Positions 25,938 through 34,477 of a stretch of 54,882 nucleotides of DNA are shown piece after piece. The translations under genes were made by a program, and so were the position numbers. The notes beneath the pieces were generated by a model. The model had not been told where the DNA came from. It saw only the letters and a list, made by a program, of their open reading frames with translations, and did not search any database. The stretch lies in the NCBI RefSeq assembly GCF_003385395.1, contig NZ_QNUG01000025.1:1-54882 (forward strand), given 5' to 3'. Origin of the DNA: Epilithonimonas hispanica. Its GTDB lineage: Bacteria > Bacteroidota > Bacteroidia > Flavobacteriales > Weeksellaceae. Every line of letters starts with the position of its first letter. The stretch's first letter is position 1.

Positions 25938-27044
25938 TCAAGAAGCAGATTTATGAATATAACGTGTTAACTTAATCCCCATATCTGTAAGCACAATCTT
26001 GGAATTAGCATTTCTCGAAATATGATAAGATGCGTCCGTAATTTCCTCAACAATTGACACAATATTAGCTCCGTGAATGAATTTGGAAAACGATTGCCAA
26101 TTGAAATTACCTTCAGAAAGTTTTTTGTAAACTAAATTATCATTTCCATAATTCTGAAGCATCGCCAATCGGAAAATCTCAATGCAATAATTAAGGAATT
26201 TCATTTGTTTTTCACGATTCCATTCGGAGATTTGGCGCGCCCATTTTACGATTTCGCGAAGAACTTCGGGTTTTTTCTTAGCCTGAAAAGCGTTTCGAAC
26301 CCATTGTATAAATAATGTTTCAAACTCCGAAGTTGTAACATTGCTCTCAGACAATGACTTGGCAAGATTCCAATCACCTTGAGCTTGATAAGCAATTTCT
26401 TTTGCAGAATTATGATTTTGAAGTCTATCTAAAATATCTTCATCATTAATTCTTGGGATATTGACGATCTGACATCTTGAAAGAATCGTTGGTAAAATAT
26501 CATTGGTACTAGGTGCACAAAGAATAATGAATGTATTTTTCGGTGGTTCTTCTAGGAACTTTAGGATTTTGTTGGCAGCAGCATCATTCATTTTATCAGC
26601 TCTCCAAACAATCAAAATTTTGCTTCCACCTTCAAAACTTTTCAGATTAAATCTTTGTCCAATGTCTTCTGCTTCGTCTGCAGAAATGAAGAACTGTTTA
26701 TTCTCTGATTCTAAAAAACTTGTCCAATCATCAAAAGACGAATAGGGATTTTCCAAAACCATCTCTCTGAAATTATCAAAAAAACGTTTACTCAATGAAA
26801 CATTTTTTTCAGAAAAAACCGGAAAACTGAAATGCAAATCAAGATGATTAAGATTCTCAACTTTATGAACAGAAGCTGGATTTTCTTTTTCAAAAATCTC
26901 CTGAGCCATCGCCAAAGCTAAAGGCAAAACACCAAAACCTTCTTCTCCTACAAAAAGCTGAGCGTGTCCAACTCTGGAATCGTGGATACTATCTCGTAAA
27001 AGATTCTTGACTGATTGTTGACCGATAATCTGTTCCCATTTCAT
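25938..27044 (-). CDS. holB: DNA polymerase III subunit delta'
   Basis: The 368-residue protein is the clamp-loader delta' subunit. It opens MKWEQIIGQQSVKNLL, then GHAQLFVGEEGFG in place of a functional Walker A (delta' does not hydrolyse ATP). The sensor-like helix IVWRADKMNDAAANKILKFL, the EEPP motif and SRCQ follow, all typical of the family. It helps load the sliding clamp during replication. It is divergent from the outer-membrane protein gene 302 bases away and has a long AT-rich gap behind it. Confidence 0.92.
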   Translation of the reverse strand: MKWEQIIGQQSVKNLLRDSIHDSRVGHAQLFVGEEGFGVLPLALAMAQEIFEKENPASVHKVENLNHLDLHFSFPVFSEKNVSLSKRFFDNFREMVLENPYSSFDDWTSFLESENKQFFISADEAEDIGQRFNLKSFEGGSKILIVWRADKMNDAAANKILKFLEEPPKNTFIILCAPSTNDILPTILSRCQIVNIPRINDEDILDRLQNHNSAKEIAYQAQGDWNLAKSLSESNVTTSEFETLFIQWVRNAFQAKKKPEVLREIVKWARQISEWNREKQMKFLNYCIEIFRLAMLQNYGNDNLVYKKLSEGNFNWQSFSKFIHGANIVSIVEEITDASYHISRNANSKIVLTDMGIKLTRYIHKSAS

Positions 27045-27346
27045 ACGTAATTATCATTTTTTTTTAAAAGGTCATATGCAATCGCCCAAATAAAATGAGT
27101 CAACTTTAACAAAATTGTAATTCGGCGATTTCATACGAGCAAAGATAAATATTAGTTTTTACTTGTCGGTTATTAGTTGGCAATTTTCGGATTACGTAAT
27201 AGCACGACATTGTCAACAATCTAATAATATATGTCATCAATCGACAAAGATGCCTTAACTGTCGCAATTACTTAACAAACTTTAACCCAAATATATTTTT
27301 GCAATTCATTATTAATTAAGATATTTGCGAATTGAAATTTTAAAGG
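27045..27346. other. Divergent intergenic region between holB and the outer-membrane protein gene
   Basis: These 302 bp hold a -7 box for the rightward gene (TATTTTTG at 27294-27301). A weaker TTTTATTTG-like box for holB lies near its start. No hairpin terminator or small gene is evident. Confidence 0.5.
27294..27301 (+). promoter_or_regulatory. -7 promoter box of the outer-membrane protein gene
   Basis: TATTTTTG matches TAnnTTTG, 45 bases before the ATG at 27347. A good -33 TTTG is missing. The start codon is directly preceded by AAAGG, a mild Shine-Dalgarno. Confidence 0.4.
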
Positions 27347-28624
27347 ATGAAGAGAATTTTTGTTTTATCATCATTGGTGGCAGGATATTTCCTAAACGCT
27401 CAAAGTATTGGTAATTCGCCGTACGGAGCTTATGGAATTGGAGATGTAAAATATGATAATACACTTGACATAAATGCAATGGGAGGTATTTCTACCGCTT
27501 ATGTATGGGATTTTAACAACAGTTTTAACTTCAAAAACCCTGCGGCTAATACCAACTTGGAACTTACGTCGCTCAAGGTAGAAGGAACCAATGAAAACAA
27601 TTATTACAAATCAGATTTTAATAATCTAAAAAGTACCAAACACTCTACCTATCTTTCCAATATAAGTATTGCTTTTCCTATTTCCAGAAAAGTAAAATTT
27701 GGGATGGGTTTCAAGCCTTATAGCTCCAAAAGTTATGATATCGTAACTAGCCAAACTTTGGCAGACAGCGACGTTACAAAAGTGACCAATTTCCATGGAG
27801 AAGGTTCTATCAACACTGTTCAGGCAGCACTTTCTTACCAGATTAGCCCTCAGTTTGCATTAGGTCTTAGATCTAATTTTTTCTTCGGAAAGTTATATGA
27901 TATAGAAGAAAACGCTTTCTCGGGCGCTGAGTTAATTAGTGGTTTCTCTAACAGTTACAGAGTAAAGGCCTTCAACTTTACATTAGGAACTACCTACCAG
28001 AAAAAAATGGCGAACGAACACAAATTGACCGTTGGTGCAACTTATACCATTGGCAATAGTGGAAATCTGAAAAATAATTACACCGCCAGCACCTACTATT
28101 ATCTCGTGGGAGAAACCAAAGCCTACGAAACGATAATTGAGGAACAAAACAATTTTGATAAAAAATTCCTACCACAAGAAGCATCTTTAGGTTTGGGTTA
28201 TGGTAAAGACACCAAATGGTTTTTAGGGACTCAGGTAGATTATAAGAAGGGAGAAAGTATCAATTTCCTAGGACGCCCTTTTAACTATCAAGATTCTTAC
28301 AGATATGCCATTGGAGGTTGGTACTTACCAAACTTCAACAACTTCCGTTCTTATTTTTCTAGAATCATCTATAGATATGGAGCTTATTATGAAAAGGGAA
28401 GTATTCAAATCAATGGAAACAACATCGATAAATATGCTATTACAGCAGGTGTTACCTTGCCTTTCCAAAAAAGTACAATCAACCGTATGAGCAGTTTGGA
28501 TCTTGGGATAGAAATTGGAAAAAGAGGAACACTTGAAAATAATATGATTCGTCAAAATTTTGTAAACTTAAGAATTGGCGTTAACTTTGCAAGCAAGTGG
28601 TTTGAGAAGAGATATTATAACTAA
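27347..28624 (+). CDS. Outer membrane beta-barrel protein, unknown role
   Basis: The 425-residue protein has a signal peptide (1-18, ending FLNAQ) followed by SIGNSPYGAYGIGD, a start typical of FadL/PorV-like barrels of Bacteroidota. The rest alternates polar and hydrophobic residues in amphipathic strands, and it ends in a short aromatic-rich tail (KWFEKRYYN), as barrels do. No enzyme motif is seen. It lies 22 bases upstream of lptC, so it may share an envelope-assembly operon. FadL-like transport is possible but unproven. Confidence 0.7.
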   Translation: MKRIFVLSSLVAGYFLNAQSIGNSPYGAYGIGDVKYDNTLDINAMGGISTAYVWDFNNSFNFKNPAANTNLELTSLKVEGTNENNYYKSDFNNLKSTKHSTYLSNISIAFPISRKVKFGMGFKPYSSKSYDIVTSQTLADSDVTKVTNFHGEGSINTVQAALSYQISPQFALGLRSNFFFGKLYDIEENAFSGAELISGFSNSYRVKAFNFTLGTTYQKKMANEHKLTVGATYTIGNSGNLKNNYTASTYYYLVGETKAYETIIEEQNNFDKKFLPQEASLGLGYGKDTKWFLGTQVDYKKGESINFLGRPFNYQDSYRYAIGGWYLPNFNNFRSYFSRIIYRYGAYYEKGSIQINGNNIDKYAITAGVTLPFQKSTINRMSSLDLGIEIGKRGTLENNMIRQNFVNLRIGVNFASKWFEKRYYN

Positions 28625-28646
28625 TGAGCTTCTTCTCAAATAATCT

Positions 28647-29240
28647 ATGAAAGATTATTATTTTAAAATACATCATATAAAAACATCACAACTTTTTTTG
28701 TTGCTGATGTTTTTTCTTATTCAGTCTTGTGAGGAAGATCTTACAAAGATCAACCAAAACAAAAAAACCAACTTTGCCTCTACCGTTATCCACAACGGAA
28801 CCATTATCCAAAGAGATTCTGGCATTGTAAAAGTAAGATTCAAAGCACCGTTGATAGAACAATACGAGTTGATAGACTCTCCTTACATAGAAGCTAAAAA
28901 AGGAATCTATCTGGAGTTTTTTGATAAAAAGAATCCAAAAGTTCCTGGAAAAATCTGGGCAAAATACGCGAAAAACAACTTGAAAAAAGATTTTTATTTT
29001 GCTAAAGGTCGAGTAAAAATCATTACAACAGAAGGGCAAACCTTTGTAACAGAAACCATCAATTGGGACAAAAAGAAGCAAAAAATGTACACCAAAGACA
29101 CCGTTTTTGTTTCTGATAAAGACGGAAACATCCTAGTAGGCGCTCACGGAATGGTTGCAAAAGACGATTTTTCTGAGTATACATTTTTCAACAACTCCGG
29201 CAGCTTCAGCTCTGCTAATTTACCTGCAACAAGCAAGTAA
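28647..29240 (+). CDS. lptC: LPS-export protein LptC
   Basis: The 197-residue protein fits LptC, the bridge component carrying lipopolysaccharide from the inner membrane to LptA. It has an N-terminal anchor with a lipobox-like Cys (FFLIQSC) and a beta-jellyroll/OstA-like body (YIEAKKGIYLEFFDKKNP, KGRVKIITTEGQTF, ETINWDKKKQKMYT). Bacteroidota LptC proteins often look like lipoproteins, as here. The stop at 29238-29240 is directly followed by the anmK ATG with no gap. Confidence 0.82.
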   Translation: MKDYYFKIHHIKTSQLFLLLMFFLIQSCEEDLTKINQNKKTNFASTVIHNGTIIQRDSGIVKVRFKAPLIEQYELIDSPYIEAKKGIYLEFFDKKNPKVPGKIWAKYAKNNLKKDFYFAKGRVKIITTEGQTFVTETINWDKKKQKMYTKDTVFVSDKDGNILVGAHGMVAKDDFSEYTFFNNSGSFSSANLPATSK

Positions 29241-30299
29241 ATGGAAAAGCAAACTTTTTTCGCAATAGGTTTGATGTCCGGAACAAGTCTAGATGGTTTG
29301 GATATTTGCTATTCAAAATTTATCAAAAATGATTCTATTTGGACTTTCGAAATTCTAAAATGCAAAACACTTCCCTACTCTACGGATTGGGAAAACCGTC
29401 TTAAAAATGCCATCAATCTTTCCAGCGAAAAATTATTAGAACTTAATTCAGAATACGGATTTTATCTTGGTGAGAAAACTAAAGAATTTATTTCAAACAA
29501 TAAGATTACTGAACTTAATCTGATTTCATCTCACGGTCACACCATTTTTCATCAGCCAAAAAACAAGTTCACGTTACAGATTGGCGATGGACGAGCGATT
29601 AAAATTAAGACCAATAAAACCACTATTTATGACTTCCGAAGTCAAGATGTTTTGCTTGGCGGAAATGGAGCGCCATTAGTTCCGATTGGTGATGAAATAT
29701 TATTCTCGGAGTATGATGCGTGTCTTAATCTTGGTGGGTTTTCTAATATCTCTTTGAAGCGAAACGAAAAAAGAATAGCTTTTGACATTTGCCCAGTTAA
29801 TATTATTCTGAATAATTTGGCTAATAAACTTGGAAAGAAATACGACAAAAATGGAGACTTTGCAAGAAATGGAACTATTGACTTCCATCTTTTAGATCAA
29901 TTAAATCAATTAAATTTCTATCAAGAAAAAGCGCCGAAATCTTTGGGAATCGAATGGATCAATGAAAATGTTTATCCATTAATTCAGGATCAAAAACCCG
30001 AAGATCTTTTAGCAACCTTCACAGAACATGCTGCGATTCAGATTGCAAAAGTCTTTAATGATTACGATATTAAAAATGTATTAATAACCGGTGGTGGAAC
30101 TTACAACAGCTTTCTAATTGAAAAAATAAAAGCAAAGACCAAAACCGAAATCAATATTCCTGAAAAAGAAATTATCGAATATAAAGAAGCTTTGATTTTT
30201 GCTTTTATGGGTGTTTTGAGATTATTTAACCTCAATAATGTTTTATCATCTGCAACCGGAAGTTCGGTAGATCACTCATCCGGATTGATTGCTAATTAA
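29241..30299 (+). CDS. anmK: Anhydro-N-acetylmuramic acid kinase
   Basis: The 352-residue kinase opens with the family phosphate motif GLMSGTSLDGLDICY. It continues with LISSHGHTIFH, YDFRSQDVLLGGNGAPLVPI, LNLGGFSNI and the C-terminal VLITGGGTYNSFL. It phosphorylates and hydrates 1,6-anhydro-MurNAc to MurNAc-6-phosphate in peptidoglycan recycling. It abuts lptC with no gap, and its stop overlaps the convergent SRPBCC-like gene by 4 bases. Confidence 0.95.
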   Translation: MEKQTFFAIGLMSGTSLDGLDICYSKFIKNDSIWTFEILKCKTLPYSTDWENRLKNAINLSSEKLLELNSEYGFYLGEKTKEFISNNKITELNLISSHGHTIFHQPKNKFTLQIGDGRAIKIKTNKTTIYDFRSQDVLLGGNGAPLVPIGDEILFSEYDACLNLGGFSNISLKRNEKRIAFDICPVNIILNNLANKLGKKYDKNGDFARNGTIDFHLLDQLNQLNFYQEKAPKSLGIEWINENVYPLIQDQKPEDLLATFTEHAAIQIAKVFNDYDIKNVLITGGGTYNSFLIEKIKAKTKTEINIPEKEIIEYKEALIFAFMGVLRLFNLNNVLSSATGSSVDHSSGLIAN

Positions 30300-30682
30300 A
30301 GTTGCTCGATTTTATCTGTCAAAGAATTGATGAAATTCTGAAGCGGTTTTTCTACCATCATTTTGATAAATGGATTGAATTTTCCTTCGAACAATAACTG
30401 AACTTCGGTTTGATTCTCATTCAAAGCGTTCATGGATCCAGTCAAAGCGAAGTCTAGACTTGAACTTGCAGATTTCAGAACTACTTCTTTATCAGATACA
30501 TTATCAATCTTCAAAGCAATTTCTGGCATACCTTTCAATCCAAATTTGAAACCGTCTTCTCTAGCTTCAAAACTTTGAAGACCTTCTGGCATCAAGTCTT
30601 TGTAATCTTGAGGATTTTTCAGCATTCCAGCTAATTCTGATGAAGATTTATTTACTATAATTTTTCGTCCTTCTAAATTCAT
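30296..30682 (-). CDS. SRPBCC/START-like small protein
   Basis: The 128-residue protein (MNLEGRKIIVNKSSSELAGM) has the helix-grip pattern of SRPBCC/polyketide-cyclase-like domains: a short strand, paired helices at about 13-30, then beta-strands (KFGLKGMPEIALKID, VVLKSASSSLDF, EVQLLFEGKF) and a long C-terminal helix. It probably binds a hydrophobic ligand in the cytoplasm; the role is unknown. It overlaps the anmK stop tail to tail and is divergent from the NUDIX gene with only 37 bases between. Confidence 0.6.
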   Translation of the reverse strand: MNLEGRKIIVNKSSSELAGMLKNPQDYKDLMPEGLQSFEAREDGFKFGLKGMPEIALKIDNVSDKEVVLKSASSSLDFALTGSMNALNENQTEVQLLFEGKFNPFIKMMVEKPLQNFINSLTDKIEQL

Positions 30683-30687
30683 TTTTA

Positions 30688-30695
30688 TATTTTTG
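30688..30695 (+). promoter_or_regulatory. -7 promoter box of the NUDIX gene
   Basis: TATTTTTG matches TAnnTTTG and lies 24 bases before the ATG. Since the gap is only 37 bases, any -33 element would fall inside the first codons of the divergent gene. Confidence 0.4.
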
Positions 30696-30719
30696 TAGTT
30701 ATACTAAAAAGCCTTACAA

Positions 30720-31334
30720 ATGTATAAAGTTTTTATCAATGAAAAAAAAATAGTTTTGAGTTCTGAGCCTCAAAACAGCCCAAAAACATTGAACTATGAT
30801 GGAACGCATAGCTTTGAATTTGCGATTGATCTACTTACAAATACGCCATCGCAAGGCTTGAATATTTATCATAATGACATTGACCAACTTTGGGCAGAGT
30901 TCAAAGCATTTTTCAGAAATATAGAAGCTGCTGGAGGTATTGTCCTGAATCCCGAGAACAAGATTCTGTTCATCCATCGTTTGGGAAAATGGGACCTTCC
31001 TAAAGGTAAAATAGAAAAAGGTGAATCTAGAGAACTTGCCGCAGTGAGAGAAGTGGAAGAAGAATGCGGAATTTTTGATCTGGAGCTGAAAGATTTCATC
31101 AATTCTACATATCATATCTACACCGAAAGAAACGGCGAAAAAATCCTTAAAACAACTTATTGGTTTGAGATGTTTTACAAAGGAAATGAAACGCCAAAAC
31201 CGCAAATAGAAGAAGGCATAAGTGAAGTGGGATGGAAAACCAAAGAAGAAGTGGAAAGCGAAATTCTACCTTCAACATTCCAAAATATCAAGTTGATTCT
31301 AAATGATTTTCAAAATAAAAATCCTCAATCATAA
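30720..31334 (+). CDS. NUDIX hydrolase
   Basis: The 204-residue protein has a full Nudix box at about 96-118: Gly96, Glu102, Arg110-Glu111, Glu114-Glu115 and Gly117, the G-x5-E-x7-R-E-x-x-E-E-x-G pattern. It hydrolyses a nucleoside diphosphate linked to another moiety using Mg2+. An N-terminal extension of about 65 residues without a recognised domain precedes it, longer than minimal MutT. The substrate cannot be told. It shares a bidirectional terminator with the convergent murF. Confidence 0.9.
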   Translation: MYKVFINEKKIVLSSEPQNSPKTLNYDGTHSFEFAIDLLTNTPSQGLNIYHNDIDQLWAEFKAFFRNIEAAGGIVLNPENKILFIHRLGKWDLPKGKIEKGESRELAAVREVEEECGIFDLELKDFINSTYHIYTERNGEKILKTTYWFEMFYKGNETPKPQIEEGISEVGWKTKEEVESEILPSTFQNIKLILNDFQNKNPQS

Positions 31335-31347
31335 TTGAGGATTTTTT
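31317..31347. terminator. Bidirectional terminator between the NUDIX gene and murF
   Basis: AAAAATCCTCAAT and ATTGAGGATTTTT form a perfect 13-bp stem with a four-base loop. A- and T-runs lie on either side, and the NUDIX stop codon sits in the loop. Confidence 0.9.
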
Positions 31348-31353
31348 TATTAA

Positions 31354-32625
31354 TTATAGGAATTCAATAATTTTTTCAAGGGCAATTCCGCGCGATGCTT
31401 TGAGAAGAATATTATCTGTATTAATAGGATTTGATTTCAATTTTTCTATTAATTCTGTTGTATTTTCAAAAGCATTTTCAGATTGATAAACAGATTTGAA
31501 ATGCGGTCCAACTGTGATAATCTCATCAAAGTTACAAGAGTTGGCAAAATCAATAATAGTTTGATGTTCTTTCAAACTCTCCTCACCAAGCTCCAACATA
31601 TCGCCAATGATAATGGTTTTACTTCCTTCAAAAGTTTTGAAGTTTTCAAGAGAAACCTGCATACTGCTGGGATTGGCGTTGTAAGTATCCAAAACCAAAG
31701 TTTTACCTTCTTTTTGCTGAATCTGAGAACGCATGTTAGAAGGCACATAATTCTCTATTGCAGTTTTAATTTGTTTAATATCAAGTCCAAAATGCAATCC
31801 TAAAGCCACAGCAGCTGAGATATTATCGTAGTTGTATTGACCTGTTAGGTTAGACAAAATTTCGGTCTCATTAAATTTTAATCCAACAAAATGATCATTA
31901 AAAATAGGTTGAAATTGATAATCGGACTCGGGAGTTCCAAAAGTTATTTTTGAAGTGTAACTTTCAGTTTTTTCTTTTTGAATGGAGTCATTTTCATTAA
32001 CCAAAATCGTTTGATTATTATTAATTAAATAATTGTACAGTTCTGATTTACCTTTGATAACGCCTTCATAGCCACCAAAGCCTTCGAGATGAGCTTTTCC
32101 AAAATTGGTAATGTAACCTATATTTGGTTTTGCAATTTCGCTCAACATTTCGATTTCTTTCTGATGATTGGCTCCCATTTCTATAACAGCAATCTGATGT
32201 TCTTCTCTTATAGAAAGCAATGTAAGAGGAACACCAATATGATTATTAAGATTACCAAATGTATATTGAACTTTGAATTTTTCCGCAAGCACGCTGCTGA
32301 TTAATTCTTTGGTAGTTGTTTTACCATTACTACCTGTCAACCCAATAAATGGAATCTTTAATTGGCTCCTATGAAATATTGCTAAGTTTTGTAAAAACTC
32401 CAAAGTTGAAGAAACAAAAAAGATATTCTTTTCTTGATCCGCATATTTTTCATCTTCAACAACCACTGCCAAAGCTCCTTTTTCAATAGCTTCCGGAGCT
32501 TTTTCTGCGGCATTGTAATTATCGCCAGAAAAAGCGAAGAAAACACTTCCTTTTTCTATTTTTCTGCTATCAATTACAACATTTTTACTTTGTAAGTATA
32601 CGGGATAAAACTCGCTAATATTCAT
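31354..32625 (-). CDS. murF: UDP-MurNAc-tripeptide--D-Ala-D-Ala ligase
   Basis: The 423-residue Mur ligase has the MurF order: an N-terminal substrate domain (VIDSRKIEKGSVFFAFSG), an ATP domain with the P-loop GLTGSNGKTTTKE and NNHIGVPLTLL, then a C-terminal domain beginning near VLDTYNANPSSM. It adds D-Ala-D-Ala to the peptidoglycan precursor in the cytoplasm. It lies downstream of gldJ on the same strand. The order murF-gldJ-porU is a known conserved neighbourhood in Flavobacteriia. Confidence 0.95.
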   Translation of the reverse strand: MNISEFYPVYLQSKNVVIDSRKIEKGSVFFAFSGDNYNAAEKAPEAIEKGALAVVVEDEKYADQEKNIFFVSSTLEFLQNLAIFHRSQLKIPFIGLTGSNGKTTTKELISSVLAEKFKVQYTFGNLNNHIGVPLTLLSIREEHQIAVIEMGANHQKEIEMLSEIAKPNIGYITNFGKAHLEGFGGYEGVIKGKSELYNYLINNNQTILVNENDSIQKEKTESYTSKITFGTPESDYQFQPIFNDHFVGLKFNETEILSNLTGQYNYDNISAAVALGLHFGLDIKQIKTAIENYVPSNMRSQIQQKEGKTLVLDTYNANPSSMQVSLENFKTFEGSKTIIIGDMLELGEESLKEHQTIIDFANSCNFDEIITVGPHFKSVYQSENAFENTTELIEKLKSNPINTDNILLKASRGIALEKIIEFL

Positions 32626-32663
32626 AAATCAAAAATAAACAAATGAGATGATTTTAAATAAAA

Positions 32664-32689
32664 AAAACAGCAGAAAATTCTGCTGTTTT
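32664..32689. terminator. Hairpin terminator between gldJ and murF
   Basis: AAAACAGCAGAA and TTCTGCTGTTTT pair perfectly around a two-base loop, with an A-run on the left that becomes the T-run on the minus strand. It ends gldJ transcription, so murF needs read-through or its own promoter. Confidence 0.85.
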
Positions 32690-32709
32690 GATATTATAAT
32701 GATAATTAA

Positions 32710-34317
32710 TTATCTTTTGGTACGCCCAGTTTTGCTGTTCTTTGCATCTTGTGCTACACGGAACCCAACCCAACCATAACCTTTTGTTTGGTTTTTGAAT
32801 CTTCTGTGTCCCGGGTCCAACCAATAAGCTGAGTCTAACCAAGAACCTCCCTTCACTACTCTACTGTAATCATTGATTTGAGAAGTCGCTTTGTTCTTAT
32901 CTTTTTGTAGAACTACATTTCCATTTTTGTTGACAATGAAAGTTGGTTTTACAGAGTTATACATATTAAACTCGGCACTATCACTTGGAGCAGTTCCACC
33001 AGCATCTAATGAAGATTGATAATCCCCATCTCTATAGTTTCTGTTATCTTCTACAACTTTTCTTTCAAACTCTCCAGGCAATCCTCTGTAAACCAAACGA
33101 CCATCCGCAAGTGTATCATATTTGATTTCTGTATCGCTTACTTTTTTGTAAGATCCATCTTCATTCTTAACAGCTTGCACTACAACATTACCTCTGAAGT
33201 AGTTAAAATCACTGAACTCTTCATCAATCATTGGTCTATAGATATCCGCTACCCATTCTGCAACGTTTCCATACATCCCATAGATACCAAGATCGTTAGA
33301 CGGATATTGCTTTACATCCGCAGTTGTAGGTGATCCATCATTTTTCCAGCCAGCAACACCAGAGTAATCTCCTCTACCCATCTTGAAGTTTTCAAGATAC
33401 ATTCCTCGGTTTCTTCCTTTGGTACCTTTTATTTTATCTAATTGAGTGTTCTTACCTAAATAGTTGTTGTACTCTCTTTGTTTCTGAAGACCAAGTGCCG
33501 CAAATTCCCATTCAACCTCTGTTGGAAGTCTGAATTTTTCTACAATACCAGAAGATGCATTTCTATTAGCTGCAACAATTTTTTCATTAGCAGTCTTGAT
33601 ACCACTTCTCTTCTTAAGCTTGTCTTTATCAATATAAGAATCCATCTCCGCATCGTTGGATTTGAACTTATCCATATTGAAAGTAGCACCTGCCGTAGCC
33701 GCTTTGTCCGCAGAATAAACATCTTTGGCTATTACACCTTGTCTCATCAAGGCTTTTTCATTAGCTCTATCTGTTAACCAGTCACAGTATTTTGTAGCTT
33801 GCAACCAAGAAACTCCAACTACTGGATAATAGTCATATTCTGGAGAACGGAAATATGTCTCTGCATAGTCATTTCTTGATAGTTTGTTATTCCAAACCAA
33901 AGTATCTGGCAAAGATCCTGAATAGATGTGTTTGAAACTTGGATCTGAAGAAGGGAAAACAAACTTAAGCCAAGTTGTATACTCTCTATATTCAGAATTT
34001 GTAATTTCTGTATCTCCGATGAAGAAAGAGCTTACCTGCATTCTTCTTGGTGTATTGTTCCAATCGCGCATTACATTATCCTCTACCAATCCCATGGTAA
34101 AAGTCCCACCTTCTACATAGACCATTCCTGGCCAAGCTTTTGGTTTTTGCTGCTTTGCAGAGAAGAACCACCCGTCTTTTTCGTTTGGCTTCCATCCAGT
34201 TTTGCTCACAAAACCTTTTGTACCGCCTCCTTTCTTCGAGTTCCCTCCGCCTCCACAACTTACTAGAAGTAGTGTAGCGCTAAAAGTAATGATCGAAAAC
34301 AACCTAGTTTTTTTCAT
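32710..34317 (-). CDS. gldJ: Gliding motility lipoprotein GldJ
   Basis: The 535-residue lipoprotein has the signal TLLLVSC followed by a glycine-rich start. It carries a formylglycine-generating-enzyme/SUMF1-like fold spread over the protein: MVYVEGGTFTMG, NTPRRMQVSSFFIGDTEITN, VSWLQATKYCDWL, RLPTEVEWEFAALG, NDLGIYGMYGNVAEWVAD and VVKGGSWLDSAYWLDPGHRR. In Flavobacterium johnsoniae GldJ is needed for gliding and for stability of the GldK/T9SS machinery. It is divergent from porU, as in other Flavobacteriia. Gliding itself need not occur in this organism. Confidence 0.95.
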   Translation of the reverse strand: MKKTRLFSIITFSATLLLVSCGGGGNSKKGGGTKGFVSKTGWKPNEKDGWFFSAKQQKPKAWPGMVYVEGGTFTMGLVEDNVMRDWNNTPRRMQVSSFFIGDTEITNSEYREYTTWLKFVFPSSDPSFKHIYSGSLPDTLVWNNKLSRNDYAETYFRSPEYDYYPVVGVSWLQATKYCDWLTDRANEKALMRQGVIAKDVYSADKAATAGATFNMDKFKSNDAEMDSYIDKDKLKKRSGIKTANEKIVAANRNASSGIVEKFRLPTEVEWEFAALGLQKQREYNNYLGKNTQLDKIKGTKGRNRGMYLENFKMGRGDYSGVAGWKNDGSPTTADVKQYPSNDLGIYGMYGNVAEWVADIYRPMIDEEFSDFNYFRGNVVVQAVKNEDGSYKKVSDTEIKYDTLADGRLVYRGLPGEFERKVVEDNRNYRDGDYQSSLDAGGTAPSDSAEFNMYNSVKPTFIVNKNGNVVLQKDKNKATSQINDYSRVVKGGSWLDSAYWLDPGHRRFKNQTKGYGWVGFRVAQDAKNSKTGRTKR

Positions 34318-34361
34318 AATGTGGTATAGAAATTTTCAAAGTACAAAGAAAAAGTAAATTC

Positions 34362-34375
34362 TTTGATTAATCAAA
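34362..34375. promoter_or_regulatory. Perfect palindrome in the gldJ-porU divergent region
   Basis: TTTGATTAATCAAA is a perfect 14-bp palindrome, 45 bases from the gldJ start and 103 from porU. A partial copy, TTTGATTAAA, lies at about 34389-34398. It could bind a dimeric regulator that acts on both genes. No factor can be named. Confidence 0.45.
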
Positions 34376-34477
34376 TATTGTTTGTCTTTTTTTGATTAAA
34401 CGCATTTAAATTAATTTTATTATATACCATTTTTTTAAAAAAATCGTTTATTTTGTATTCTAATTAAAATATCATTG

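Noticed and set aside
34475-34477. TTG as the start of porU
   Set aside because: The ATG directly after it begins a normal signal peptide; ATG is far likelier.
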